From Nephrocerus scutellatus (Eukaryota > Arthropoda > Insecta > Diptera > Pipunculidae), in assembly GCA_947095585.1 (NCBI GenBank), contig OX352761.1, positions 85,998,419 to 86,062,418 on the forward strand: a DNA stretch of 64,000 bases. Reading direction: 5' to 3'. Both the position numbers and the translations under genes were made by a program. The notes below the pieces were generated by a model. The model saw only the letters and a program-made list of their open reading frames with translations, made no database searches and was not told the DNA's origin. Positions 51,801 through 58,667 of the stretch are shown piece by piece; the first letter of the stretch is position 1; every line of letters starts with the position of its first letter.

Positions 51801-53814
51801 AGCAGATGATAGTTTCAGTGTCGAATAGGGCTTCCAATATTATTGTATGCTCCTATGTCTATCATTCCATTATGGACCCTTAAGAAACACCACTGGTCAA
51901 AGATTTAAGATTTAAAGATTTAATCCCATTAATTTCAAAAAATTGGGAATTGTTTAATATGACAACAATAATTCAGACGCATCAGATGAGAAATTAAAAG
52001 GGTGCCATTATTTATCGTAAAATTTTGTTAAGGATATGCAGTTAAAAGCATTACTAAAAGTAAGCAAGCATAACAAAGCATAATTGCCATTATATAAGCT
52101 AATATAGCCGAAGTACTGTGGTCCACTCTGAATCCAGATTTTAAAAATGTTAGTAAAATTATATATATTTTTTTAGATATTTTTCAAACATCTCGTGAAG
52201 TCGAGGAGGATTTGGCTAGTCACAGAACATCAAAGTGTGTCGTGTGGTGCAATGACAATAAATCTAAACTTCGAAAAATCAATTCCAATATAGAATTTCA
52301 ACTACGAGTTCAAGAGTTTGTAGAATTTATTCGGGCAAACTGTCGAACAGAAGCAGTTAAACATGCTCGTAAATATTTCCCATCGTTTGAAAATACCCAA
52401 CTGAATGAGATTTGCAAGTGTATGGCCTTGTTGGCATACCAGCCAAATACAGGTTTGTAGTAAATAATCGTTATTTATGTTAATTTTTTTTCGTAAAACT
52501 CTGCCCCAGATTTTTTTTTGGCTGTCAAGTTGTTCGTTTCCCCTTCAAAACGACTCTACCGTAGAGCTAAAACAGCTCTTGATATTTTGGGAGATTTACC
52601 CCTCTTTATACTAGCCCAACAACAACACATGCAACAAAAAAATGTAAACAAAAGATTTTCGCCTTTCGTGTTCGATTTCCTTTTTGAAAAGTTCTGCGGT
52701 CGAGCGCGCTTCTGGGGTAGAGTTTTTATGAAAAAAAAATTTAACATTAATTTTCGCATTTATTTTTTTACTCTTATGTAGCAATTGAACCCTACAAAAG
52801 TTTGTTTGATTTACGTCGATGGACTACATTGGTTCTAAATTTTCGGAATGAAAACTATCGTCTTTTTCAGTTGTCATCTCAATCATTACTTAGTGTTGCT
52901 GTACAAGTAAGTTTGGTTTCCACCATCGCCTATATTATTCAAATTTAAAAAACAAAATCATTATAGGCTGGTTTGTCTTCCTTAAAAACGCCTCAATGCT
53001 ATTCGCCAAATTGTAAAAACTTGAATTGTCCTGTTTGTCAAGAAGATTTTAACCATATTGCTAAGCAGTTGCCATATTCACATTGCGTTCAAAGTCGTCT
53101 TATTTGCAGGTAGTTACCTATTATGAGGTGTATTATGTACATATTTGATTCATAAAAAAATCTCCTCTTTGTTTGAAGAATTACTGGAATACCATTGAAT
53201 GAACATAACTTACCAATGATGCTGCCGAATGGACAAATATTTGGACAGTTGGTAAGTTTTTCGATCATTTTTATTATATTCATTATGCAGATTGCCCTTT
53301 TGGTAAACACACTCGGTTCACGTGTTTGTGTGTTTGTCGTAGAATTTCAATCAATTTTTAACCCACTTCCCAAAACTTTATTGCAACTTTGCACACATGT
53401 GTATTTCCTGTGACAAACATTCTATTAAAATTTGAAGCCCATGTAAATTTTTAAAATTTTATACACATGTGTATCTCTAATGGACAAAACTTTTTGTAGT
53501 GATCGAGCCCCGGAGTTGGGGGCTCCCTTTAGTCTACGTTCGTTTACTTCAGATTTTTTAATCTTTTCATAATATATTTTTTTATTCTCTTTTTTGTTTT
53601 TATTTGTTAATTACATTGTAAATGCCTTTAGTTCTTTATTGTAAGACTTAAAGGTCTTAATAAGTATTCTTTGAATCAATAAATAAATTTATAAATAAAT
53701 AAAATGGAATTTCAGGCAATCCCACAAATAACAAAAGAGAATGGAACTGTTGTGTGCCCAATAACTAAAACGAAGTTCTCCAATCCCAAAATTGAGAAGG
53801 TTTTCGTTATGTAA
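33467..53814 (+). CDS. MAEA: MAEA/GID9 orthologue, CTLH E3 ubiquitin ligase subunit (7 exons)
   Basis: Exons: 33467-33835, 33885-33990, 52177-52452, 52782-52906, 52967-53109, 53179-53251 and 53716-53814. Total 1,191 nt, 396 residues plus stop, the length of human MAEA. All introns are GT-AG with matching phases (0,1,1,0,2,0). Domains: coiled N-terminus (1-123), LisH (about 126-158, [17 protein letters not shown]), CTLH (about 163-220), CRA-like region to about 300, and the GID-type RING-like domain (CPVC at 313-316, HC at 331-332, C339, MMLPNG at 353-358, C378), ending KVFVM. The protein pairs with RMND5/GID2 as the catalytic core of the CTLH ligase. In Drosophila the orthologue (Katazuke) acts in clearing maternal RNA-binding proteins. 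Intron 2 is about 18.2 kb of nested TEs; intron 1 is only 49 bp. No damage is seen. Confidence 0.95.
33885..33990 (+). CDS. MAEA: MAEA exon 2 (LisH)
   Basis: Acceptor TTACTTATTAG. Reads [20 protein letters not shown] and continues to TNL. The LisH helix pair mediates dimerisation within the CTLH complex. Donor GTAAGT, phase 1. The 18.2-kb intron follows. Confidence 0.93.
34175..34560 (-). mobile_element. Helitron 3'-end fragment with C-rich body
   Basis: CTAGCTGAAATACCCAGCTT then TGCCTGGCTG is the reverse complement of a Helitron-like 3' terminus: a hairpin of CAGGCAAAGCTGGG type, about 10 nt, then CTAG. An A precedes it on the plus strand (T after CTAG on the element strand). The following 380 bp are C-rich and end in TTTCATTTTTATATATTATT. 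Compare the full Helitron at 57744-59230. Lies in MAEA intron 2. Confidence 0.5.
34561..35029. other. Intronic sequence, mostly unassigned
   Basis: Contains one small Helitron-like repeat scrap (GACAACACTTTTTGTAAAAA at about 34970). Nothing else was recognised. Confidence 0.35.
35030..35455 (-). pseudogene. LINE RT scrap with YADE box
   Basis: The minus strand reads [11 protein letters not shown] and, after a stop, [11 protein letters not shown], a decayed Y-A-D-D box in R1/LOA-like context. About 400 bp, with many stops. Confidence 0.4.
35460..36215 (+). mobile_element. LINE C-terminus and complete 3' UTR
   Basis: A 115-codon open end (35479-35826) carries [38 protein letters not shown] and [17 protein letters not shown], the usual LINE C-terminal pattern. 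The 3' UTR contains GGAATGTGATATATATTGTA plus its complement AATCACATTCC, TTATTGCCGTGACGC and a 14-bp A-run ending at 36219. The 3' UTR recurs at 7021-7200 and 37790-37990. 5'-truncated. Confidence 0.7.
36410..37610 (-). pseudogene. RTE-type LINE with internal deletion
   Basis: From right to left on the minus strand: a 5' coding segment (near 37500-37560, matching 62640-62700 in opposite orientation), then directly the palm ([25 protein letters not shown]), thumb ([20 protein letters not shown]), [40 protein letters not shown] and [20 protein letters not shown], and a 3' tail of ATGATGATG type (plus-strand CATCATCATTATCAT). The endonuclease and RT fingers are missing. Frameshifts and stops are present. 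Confidence 0.7.
37611..38084 (-). mobile_element. Spacer and LINE 3' UTR fragment
   Basis: 37790-37990 carries AAGGAATGTAATTTACAATA then TATCACATTCCTCACA and ACCTTGACCAAGAAAATATT, the reverse complement of the 3' UTR at 35930-36100. The remainder (37611-37790) is unassigned. Confidence 0.5.
38085..38575 (-). mobile_element. Helitron-like repeat (HINE-type), copy g
   Basis: One of the best preserved copies: left end AAACAACCCATAAAAATTAA then TTGTAAATTCTCTAA, right end CGAAGTTAATATAGAGAATT. It has a CACACACACACA tract at 38138-38149, two internal units with ACACATGTGTACAAAATTTA and ATACATGTGTGCAAAATTTC, and a CCAGCCAGCCAGCCAGCCAC run near the right end. Confidence 0.65.
38576..38731 (-). other. 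LINE ORF1-like sequence, distal half
   Basis: Pre-insertion neighbour of the segment at 42878-43560, now separated by a SINE-based insertion stack. Nothing definite can be read here on its own. Confidence 0.25.
40464..41330 (-). repeat. 118-bp tandem array (eight units)
   Basis: The phrase C(G/C)CTTGAGAAATKGCTTKGTT starts at 40464, 40582, 40700, 40818, 40936, 41035, 41153 and 41271. Spacings are 118 bp except one of 99 bp. Units in the middle of the array are more alike than the outer ones. Confidence 0.9.
41330..41455. repeat. Short tandem repeat, about 25-bp unit
   Basis: AACATCTGTTAAAAACGTAA and variants occur four to five times directly after the 118-bp array. Copy 1 has a weaker counterpart at 2728-2790 (GTTAAGTGAGACACT twice). 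Confidence 0.7.
41640..42060. other. AT-rich block, unassigned
   Basis: Begins near CTACACTCAGAAAAAAGCAT. Long runs of TTAATAG/CTATTAA-type sequence. No coding. Possibly another element inside the MITE-like sequence. Confidence 0.3.
42060..42330 (+). mobile_element. Helitron-like repeat fragment (far end), copy h
   Basis: Contains GGGCCCTGAGACCCCGGGG, CATATGTGTATCTCCGATAG and ends TTTTCATGAAAAATTTTAAT then TTTTTATGGGTTGTTTTTTT, the family's far end. The start motif is missing. Confidence 0.55.
42878..43560 (-). pseudogene. Possible LINE ORF1 remnant
   Basis: The minus strand reads [38 protein letters not shown], and further right [19 protein letters not shown] (43327-43524). The basic L-S-G-A-x-R-K-K block resembles ORF1 of some insect LINEs. 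No catalytic domain. Weak assignment. Confidence 0.35.
43590..43850 (+). mobile_element. LINE 3' end (Jockey/CR1-like family)
   Basis: Plus-strand copy of the 3' end seen at 17410-17900 (minus): [13 protein letters not shown], [14 protein letters not shown] with a deletion, [19 protein letters not shown], then CTAACGCCCACTTTGTGCTA and an A-tail at about 43846. 5'-truncated. Confidence 0.65.
43860..44085. repeat. Degenerate ATGCAACATGCAATATGCA repeat
   Basis: ATGCAAAATGCAACATG, AACATGCAACATGCAATATG and ATGCAATATGCAAGATATAT recur through the segment with a loose 8-10-base rhythm. No coding. Confidence 0.65.
44086..44680. other. Intronic sequence, unassigned
   Basis: A 72-codon plus-strand frame (44138-44356) has no recognised domain. 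Several CGCGCG-containing words (44160-44260) are unusual for this AT-rich region. Nothing else identified. Confidence 0.3.
44681..44940 (-). mobile_element. Helitron-type fragment
   Basis: Left AACCCCGGCGTTACCCGGGA, right AGTTACTTTCACATTTATAA followed by TATTAGTATGGAT. Reverse-complemented these are an ATCCATACTAATA start and a CCCGGGTAACGCCGGGG hairpin-like end, as in many arthropod Helitrons. The CTRR end is not preserved. Confidence 0.4.
45241..46920 (-). pseudogene. hAT-type transposase fossil
   Basis: The left end CAGCGTTTCCCAC matches the usual hAT terminal repeat. The minus strand carries, from right to left, [18 protein letters not shown] sequence, [37 protein letters not shown] and [20 protein letters not shown], then [18 protein letters not shown]. 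These are landmarks of ZBED/SCAND3-like hAT transposases; the first Asp of the catalytic triad lies in the L-D-E-S-T-D block. Stops, frameshifts and a deletion after the C-T-D-x-A region (shortened at about 46000) make it inactive. The 5' terminus was not found; an RT fragment abuts at 47239. Confidence 0.75.
46921..47238. other. Unassigned, possibly hAT upstream sequence
   Basis: A plus-strand open frame (47066-47323, 85 codons) with a basic N-terminal half and no recognised domain overlaps the edge of the next LINE fragment. It is probably chance or TE-derived. Confidence 0.25.
47239..47890 (-). pseudogene. LINE C-terminus (same family as 26165-26770)
   Basis: The minus strand starts in a scrambled thumb (related to CSNVESVLFYG and VNRCLR of 26600-26700). 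It ends in [40 protein letters not shown] and [11 protein letters not shown], a DNA-binding-tail pattern of RTE-like LINEs. It provides the C-terminal part missing from the 26165 copy. Confidence 0.65.
47891..48169. other. AT-rich spacer with (TA)n
   Basis: A short TATATA microsatellite at about 47978-47997. No coding. Confidence 0.4.
48170..49400 (-). pseudogene. Third Gypsy element: integrase zinc finger and flanking remnants
   Basis: At 48170-48433 the minus strand encodes [20 protein letters not shown] then ICQRNNH and [11 protein letters not shown], the HHCC CxxC half and core entry of Gypsy integrase. Toward 49400, decayed readable parts ([34 protein letters not shown]) may be earlier pol sequence. 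A block of about 42 bp with GTAGGTTCTTCTCTGGTAGG occurs at about 48614-48655 and again at about 49105-49146, suggesting a duplication or mis-joined copies. Confidence 0.55.
49401..50380. other. Unassigned; possible LTR-like sequence
   Basis: Contains repeated GGCAGGATXTAAT-type words (49520-49620) and long AT-rich stretches. 49700-50340 could be LTR sequence of the Gypsy remnant, but no paired LTR was found. No gene. Confidence 0.25.
50381..50640 (-). pseudogene. RTE endonuclease fragment
   Basis: The minus strand reads [20 protein letters not shown], then [20 protein letters not shown] and [23 protein letters not shown] is the catalytic box of RTE-type EEP endonuclease. Truncated on both sides. 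Confidence 0.75.
50641..51414. other. No recognisable gene
   Basis: Locally more GC-rich (50600-51000). It may be further LINE sequence, but no motif was recognised. Intronic to MAEA. Confidence 0.3.
51415..51805 (+). mobile_element. Helitron-like repeat (HINE-type), copy i
   Basis: Starts GGCTCTATATTAACTTCGCC, with GATAAATTTTTAACCCACTT, CAAATGTGTATTTCCGATGA and three internal units ending CCCGATTTTATTCAAG. It lies about 370 bp upstream of MAEA exon 3. Confidence 0.6.
52177..52452 (+). CDS. MAEA: MAEA exon 3 (CTLH domain)
   Basis: Acceptor TTTTTTTAG. Reads [20 protein letters not shown], then [27 protein letters not shown] and [13 protein letters not shown], the conserved CTLH core. Donor GTTTGT, phase 1, a weaker donor but in the correct phase. 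Confidence 0.93.
52782..52906 (+). CDS. MAEA: MAEA exon 4 (CRA region)
   Basis: Acceptor CTCTTATGTAG. Reads [20 protein letters not shown] then [20 protein letters not shown]. Corresponds to the Y-K-x-L-x-D-x-x-RW block of the family. Donor GTAAGT, phase 0. Confidence 0.93.
52967..53109 (+). CDS. MAEA: MAEA exon 5 (first half of RING-like domain)
   Basis: Acceptor TCATTATAG. Reads [26 protein letters not shown] and SRLIC. Metal-binding candidates are C313, C316, H331, C332 and C339. Donor GTAGTT, phase 2. Confidence 0.93.
53179..53251 (+). CDS. MAEA: MAEA exon 6
   Basis: Acceptor TTTGTTTGAAG. Encodes [20 protein letters not shown] and FGQL. The N-x-x-N/L-PMMLPNG block is a family hallmark. 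Donor GTAAGT, phase 0. The following 464-bp intron holds a Helitron-like fragment. Confidence 0.92.
53325..53540 (+). mobile_element. Helitron-like repeat fragment in MAEA intron 6, copy j
   Basis: CAATTTTTAACCCACTTCCC, GCACACATGTGTATTTCCTG and ATACACATGTGTATCTCTAA. The starting TTTAAATTCTCTA end is missing. A (TAAATTTA)-type AT-rich stretch follows before exon 7. Confidence 0.6.
53716..53814 (+). CDS. MAEA: MAEA exon 7 (C-terminus)
   Basis: Acceptor GAATTTCAG. Encodes [15 protein letters not shown] and ends [14 protein letters not shown]. The terminal aromatic/hydrophobic tail matches the family's conserved KVYIM-like end, which contacts partner subunits and the E2. Stop TAA at 53812-53814. 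Confidence 0.93.
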   Translation, partial: AIPQITKENGTVVCPITKTKFSNPKIEKVFVM

Positions 53815-54714
53815 CTACTCAAAAGAAACAAATCTGTAAAAATTTCAACTTATGTGCTGATAACACTACTCACAAAGTGAAAATAAGTCAAATACATTAT
53901 ACCAAAATACAGAAGTGTGAGTGAAGAAAAATAGGTGAAACAATAGTGAGTGATAAAAGTAAAATATGCTATCATATAAGGCATGTTAGTAATTTTACTT
54001 TTACTTTTAAGATATAAGAATTATCGCCATAAAAGATATTTCTATGAATTTTGAAACACTTCATTTATTTTTCATGTACTTATTTACATTGTACGTAGAA
54101 TTCAAATTGTTACAACTAGCTAATTTAAATGATATTTTTTCATTGTTTCTTTCGAGTTTATCAAAAAAAATCTATGTGCGAAAGAAAGTTAGTTAAGAAA
54201 GTGGTTTTGTTGTGGTATCGACTATTTTTTTTTCTCTAATATAATTTTCATTTATATTTTTTTAGATGAAATATTCTTTAGAAATATTTTGATCTTTTGA
54301 AATGAATATAAATTAAAATAACAAATAACAATTAAAACATAAAATTTATTATCCCAGATCAACTTATTTGGCCCGAAAGAAGCCGACATATATATATATA
54401 TTTGACTTATCTCTTTTTTATTTTCTTGAAAAAATTGCATTAAATTGTTTTATGAAAGAAACACGAAAAATCGCTCTTTTTTTTATACTTTGACATATTT
54501 TTCATTTAGATTTGAATAATTTAAATAAATTTAGGAATATTAAGATTTTTCAAAATAAATTTAGATCAAAATAAGAATGGATTTTTTTGATCAAAGGAAC
54601 AATAAAACATAAAATTTATTACCTCAAATCAACTTCTTTGGCCCTTTATTTTCTTAAAAAAATTTGCATTAAATCGTTTTAAAAAGCCCTATAAGGACTT
54701 ATAGCAGAGTACAT
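53815..54714. other. MAEA 3' flank, AT-rich, with a local duplication
   Basis: No coding. The segment with ACATAAAATTTATTAYCYCA and GATCAACTT..TTGGCCC then ATTTTCTTGAAAAAA appears at about 54335-54450 and again at about 54600-54690. An AATAAA at 54600 is one candidate polyadenylation signal for MAEA. The real 3' end cannot be fixed from sequence. Confidence 0.4.
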
Positions 54715-54960
54715 AAAGAACCATCGTGTAGGTAGGTGGTGCTTAGAACCATTGTTTCCCACTCGGGGAACACTGGGTTCGATTCCAGTCGCGTCCAAAA
54801 AACGCACCAATTTTTCTCACGGCCACTGATCATCTAGATTACAAGTAACGATGCTGCACACCATAATACACACTTGCCGTATACTACTGGGTGCAAAACT
54901 CAAGCGTGCGCTATTTATAAAAAAACGACGAACTCTCCATCGCTGAAGAGAGCATTCTCG
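54715..54960 (+). mobile_element. tRNA-like SINE, second type
   Basis: A perfect B box GGTTCGATTCC at 54776-54786 follows a tRNA-like start (GTGGTGCTTAGAACC...CACTGG). The downstream part (GCGTCCAAAAAACGCACC and onward) resembles SINE body, not tRNA. It is not a functional tRNA: no acceptor stem could be paired. Confidence 0.45.
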
Positions 54961-55149
54961 TTTCGATGCTCTGCTCCACGATTATGGTTTCCGGTCAGAC
55001 AAAACAAGACAAGATTTTGAATTCAAGATTACCAAAAGATCATTTAAATGCATGAGTTTGATTTTTTTAACACATGTGTGTGGTTACCAGATTGAAATTA
55101 TTGTTAATTTGGAATTGAAAATCTTCTGTATTAGCGAGTCAAGTGAAGA

Positions 55150-55375
55150 CAGCTTATATGTTTTTTTTTATAATGTACACACGCTAAAGGGATTTACAGC
55201 CTTATAGTGCTAGGCACATCGTGGGCGTTAGGAAATTAAGGAGAGGAAAAGGTGAGATGTCTATGCACGCGTGTCTTAAATGACTGCAGATCATATAAAT
55301 GCAGAAACACAGAATCGGGCAATTCATTCCACATAACTGTAGTGCGGCAAAATCTATTACAACTATGTGCATGGA
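55150..55375 (-). mobile_element. LINE 3' end (Jockey/CR1-like family)
   Basis: T-run at 55160, TATAATGTACACACGCTAAA and GGGCGTTAGGAAATTAAGGA as at 17430-17510, then minus-strand coding for VMWNELPDSVFLHLYDLQSF-like residues. 5'-truncated to about 220 bp. Confidence 0.65.
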
Positions 55376-55484
55376 AAAGAAGATTCACCTGTAATATGTT
55401 TTTACTGTGTGATATATTAATTTAGTTATGGTATTGTTATTCTGTTCAACGTGATGTATGGTTAGTAGCAGACGTGTATTTTTA

Positions 55485-55925
55485 AATTCTCTACATTAAC
55501 TTCGCGTGCCTGTGGCTGGCTGGCTGTCATCAATTTTTAACCCACTTCCTAAAGCCCTATTTTATTAAAACTTCGCTCACATCCGTATCTCCGATGACAA
55601 AACTTTCTATTAAAATTTAGGATCCCTCGGGTTTTTACAAAATGTACCCGATTTTCTTCAAATTTTATACGCATATGTATCTCCGATGGACAAAACTTTA
55701 AAACTTTGGTAGTGATCGGGCCCCGGGGACGGGGGTTTCCCATATTCAAAATTTACCCGATTTTCTTCAAATTTTATGCACATGTGTATCTCCGATTGAC
55801 AACCTTTTTTAAAAATTTGATAGTGATCGGACCCAGGCGTCGGGGGCTCCCATACAAGTTTCTTAAAAAATGTACCCGATTTTCTTCAAAATTTTCTTCA
55901 TTTACAAGAAAATTTTAATTTTTTG
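55485..55925 (+). mobile_element. Helitron-like repeat (HINE-type), copy k
   Basis: Starts TTTTTAAATTCTCTACATTA, then ACTTCGCGTGCCTGTGGCTG, three internal units (CCCGATTTTCTTCAAATTTT), and ends near CATTTACAAGAAAATTTTAA. Lies downstream of MAEA. Confidence 0.65.
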
Positions 55926-55929
55926 GTGC

Positions 55930-56046
55930 CGTATCCTTTCTTAAAACTTTACGACATTATGGAACAACGAAGAAGTAAAGTTTGGACTCGCAAAGTTATG
56001 CCTAATCCTAGTCTCCTATTGCTATATCTGCTTAAGGGCAAAAGCA
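55930..56046 (+). pseudogene. Coding-like stretch of unknown origin
   Basis: Directly after the Helitron-like repeat the plus strand reads FLKLYDIMEQRRSKVWTRKV then MPNPSLLLLYLLKGKSRRF and stops. The composition looks protein-like (basic, amphipathic) but it is only about 38 codons with no recognised domain. It could be TE protein remnant or an exon end. Confidence 0.25.
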
Positions 56047-56109
56047 GGAGATTCTAAATAAGAAACCAGCGCACTGAGTAATAAATTATCGGTAAACAGT
56101 TACATTGGG

Positions 56110-56775
56110 TTTTTATTTATGGGTCACCAAGTGGTGCACTCCCATTGACTGTGTTGTGTCTGCATTCATTAGTGCATCACACTTTATTGTTTCCATTATT
56201 GGTTCTTTTTTGTGAATTATGTAACGATGTATGCATTGACGTACCGCATGCATTGGTACGAGTACAATAAATTTTATTCTTTATGTTTTTTTAGGAATAT
56301 GTGGTAATGCATGTATTAGCGTAGCACATGCATTGGTACACTACAGTCCACATAAAATGAGTTTTCTTGTGTGGGTGATATTGACAATATAATTTTTCAA
56401 TAACCATATTTATGTTCTTCTTGGACTCGTATTAGTTGCGTCATTCTATCGCTCTATTTTTGCAGGAAGCAAAAGTAGAAGACTTATCTTCTATTGCTGT
56501 ATTTGCCAGAGCAAATTCTTATGATCAATATCGGAAATACAAAGTAATCAAATATTCTAAATTTGATGTTCAGGGTTCACTTTTTAAAGGTAGCGCACAG
56601 ATTCATAAACTATTGTTAATAATTACATTGATGATATTTAGGAGTGAGTCACCCAAATGGTGTAGATTGGTAGGGTGCATGTATCGACGTAGCACGTACG
56701 TTGGTACTTTACAACATTACAGAAATTGTGTAGTGGTGTATGTATTGACGTGACGTATGCATTGAAACACTACAT
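56110..56775. repeat. Dispersed GTATTGACGTA-CGCATGCATTGGTAC motif
   Basis: Variants such as GTATGCATTGACGTACCGCA (56228) and ATGTATTAGCGTAGCACATG (56313) recur, and again GTGTATGTATTGACGTGACG at about 56736, each near GTACTACAG or ACACTAC. They flank the possible exon at 56466-56589. The repeats might be parts of one MITE split by other sequence. Confidence 0.45.
56466..56589 (+). CDS. Possible orphan exon (unknown protein)
   Basis: The acceptor-like CTCTATTTTTGCAG precedes an open stretch beginning EAKVEDLSSIAVFARANSYD, then QYRKYKVIKYSKFDVQGSLF, and a donor-like GTAGCG follows AAAG at 56590. Codon choice and lack of stops look like coding sequence, and the open frame runs from 56436 to 56753. 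The family was not recognised. No partner exon on the plus strand was identified. It could be part of a gene continuing outside, or a TE protein. Confidence 0.35.
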
Positions 56776-56950
56776 TAGGAAAAATAAAAATCTTTAAATG
56801 TAGATATATATATATTTTTTAATCGTTGAAAATGGGTCACAATACCGAAATATCCGGTTATTAAATACAATTTTATCTATAAAATAGTTAAGAAAAAGAA
56901 AGTCTATAATTTAGCTATCGTAATACCATATAATTAATATAAAGAATTCA

Positions 56951-57081
56951 TTAAAATACATTTTCAAATGATTCTAAGGTAAATTTCTTGTCAATTGCAT
57001 TAGCATTTGAAACATACAACGTTTTTTTTGGTCGATGTTTTCCATTGAAAGACAATAGATTAATTGTACTATATCCTGGTG
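56951..57081 (-). CDS. Possible terminal exon of an unknown gene
   Basis: On the minus strand, after an acceptor-like AATATTAAAAG, the frame (entered in phase 1) reads PGYSTINLLSFNGKHRPKKT, then LYVSNANAIDKKFTLESFEN and VF-stop (TAA at 56951-56953). It is a coherent 43-residue C-terminus with balanced composition. A SINE with clean target duplications lies about 110 bp upstream in the presumed intron. The protein family was not recognised and no upstream exon was located in this window. Confidence 0.4.
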
Positions 57082-57176
57082 CTTTTAATATTTTGTAACG
57101 AAGTTGGTTTAATCCAACTATTAATTTGGATTAAATCACCTACGTTACAAACCATATTCCTAATATACACCAAAAC

Positions 57177-57488
57177 TATATCAATATAAGTTTGGGCGCC
57201 GTGGCTCAGTGGCTCTACTGAGCAGGGGGTTCGTGGTTCGAATCCCAGTAACACCAAAAAGTATTTTTCACGGTGTCCCACCTCTCGCGAATGGGTGACA
57301 AACGTTTCGAGAGCAAAAACTTGTCACGCAAAGCTTCTCAATTCGCCGTTCGGATCCGGCCTTAAATTGTAGGTCCCTTCCATTTGTGTGCAAAAATATA
57401 CATGCTCAATACGAATAGTTGCGAGAAGCTAGGTCTTGGACCGAAATGGTCTGTCGCGCCGAATATTATTATTATTATATCAATATAA
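57177..57488 (+). mobile_element. tRNA-derived SINE with 13-bp target duplications
   Basis: Body 57190-57475 with A box TGGCTCAGTGG, B box GGTTCGAATCC, a tRNA-unrelated region (GGTGACAAACGTTTCGAGAG, TTGTAGGTCCCTTCCATTTG, GTCTTGGACCGAAATGGTCT) and an (ATT)n tail. Both sides carry TATATCAATATAA (57177-57189 and 57476-57488). Pol III-type promoter, no protein. Three further copies or fragments lie at 23838, 38744-42865 and 60212. Confidence 0.9.
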
Positions 57489-57534
57489 ACCGCCTAAAAT
57501 GCTGATCATCCGCTAAAAGCACCCAAAGTACTAC

Positions 57535-57737
57535 GCTGCACCTCGTATAGGCAGGGTACTCAGTGCAATGCATTTGCGACAATAGCACGATAGTAATATA
57601 TCCGCCCGGTAATCGCATGATGTGGGGATCAAAGCCCACGGCCGTCCGATACTAAACCTAGAAATTATTCTTTTGGTGCAATTGCACTTGTCGCGCTACA
57701 TTGCTAAAAACCACGAAATTAAATAATAATAAATAAA
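57535..57737 (+). mobile_element. Possible second SINE-like element
   Basis: A tRNA-like B-box word GGGATCAAAGCCC (57625) and an AAT-rich tail (AAATAATAATAAATAAAAC) before the Helitron. The A box is weak. Low confidence. Confidence 0.3.
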
Positions 57738-58015
57738 ACATAATCTATATATATAAAATAGAGAATTTATTTGTTTGTATATTTGTATATTTGTGCCTAT
57801 CTCTGGAACGCCTTGACCAATTTCTACCAAACTTGGTATACATATTAGTTACTATGTGGAATCAAATATAGGTGGTGGGGGGTAGCAGGTTTTTTTGGCT
57901 GTGGGAGGCGTGGCAGACGATTTTAGTGTCGGACCCGCCGTTTTCGGTATCGCCGAGACGAATAGTGCTGGTAGTACACTCCTATGGATGAGTTATATTC
58001 CCGCAGGGGGGTGGG

Positions 58016-58505
58016 TGACCGATATTAGAGTAGATTCTATGGTTTTCGGGGTCGCTGAGTTGAATTGTGATGGTAAGACAGCTCTAGGGGGATGGGGTCG
58101 ATAACGGAGGGGGAGGGGGTGACCGATATTAGTGTTGATTCTATGGTTTTCGGGGTAGCTGAGTTGAATGGTGATGGTAAAACAGCTCTACGGGGATGGG
58201 GTCGATAACGGAGGGGGAGAGGGTGACCGATATTAGTGTTGATTCTATGGTTTTCGGGGTCGCTGAGCTGAATGGTGATGGTAAGACAGCTCTAGGGGGA
58301 TGGGGTCGATAACGGAGGGGGAGGGGGTGACCGATATTAGTGTCGATTCTATGGTTTTCGGAGTCGCTGAGTTGAATGGTGAGGGGGATGGGGTCGATAA
58401 CGGAGGGGGGTGACCGATTTTAGTGTTGATTCTATAGTTTTCGGGGTCGCTGAGTTGAATGGTGATGGTAAGACAGCTCTAGGGGGATGGAGTCGGTAAC
58501 TGGGG
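58016..58505 (+). repeat. 104-bp tandem array within the Helitron
   Basis: GTGACCGATATTAGTGTTGA begins units at 58016, 58120, 58224 and 58328 (spacing 104), with a shortened unit to 58411 (83) and a last unit ending in a run of 17 G at 58502-58518. Units share TCTATGGTTTTCGGGGTCGC and GACAGCTCTAGGGGGATGGG. Confidence 0.9.
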
Positions 58506-58667
58506 GGGGGGGGGGGGGCGATATGAATAGTGGTGTATAGAATGGTACTCGGGGACCATTTGGCGACAAATTTGGGGGTGAGGACAATGTCGCCCCTACT
58601 TCAAATTGGAAAAGGTAGATTAGTAGCCGTGTTTTATGGTTCCTAAACTCACTTAATTCGTCTGGAT

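Noticed and set aside
54715..54800. Functional tRNA gene at the perfect B box
   Set aside because: No acceptor or anticodon stem could be paired and the downstream sequence is SINE-like.
57069..57281. Minus-strand open frames with LLGFEPRT(S/P)CSV across the SINE copies (also 60009-60284)
   Set aside because: This peptide arises from translating the antisense of the SINE's tRNA-like B-box region. It recurs with each SINE copy and is not a gene.
57895..58104. Protein with repeats VFGVAELNxDGKTAL over the 104-bp array
   Set aside because: The unit length (104) is not a multiple of three, so the frame changes each unit. It lies inside a Helitron.
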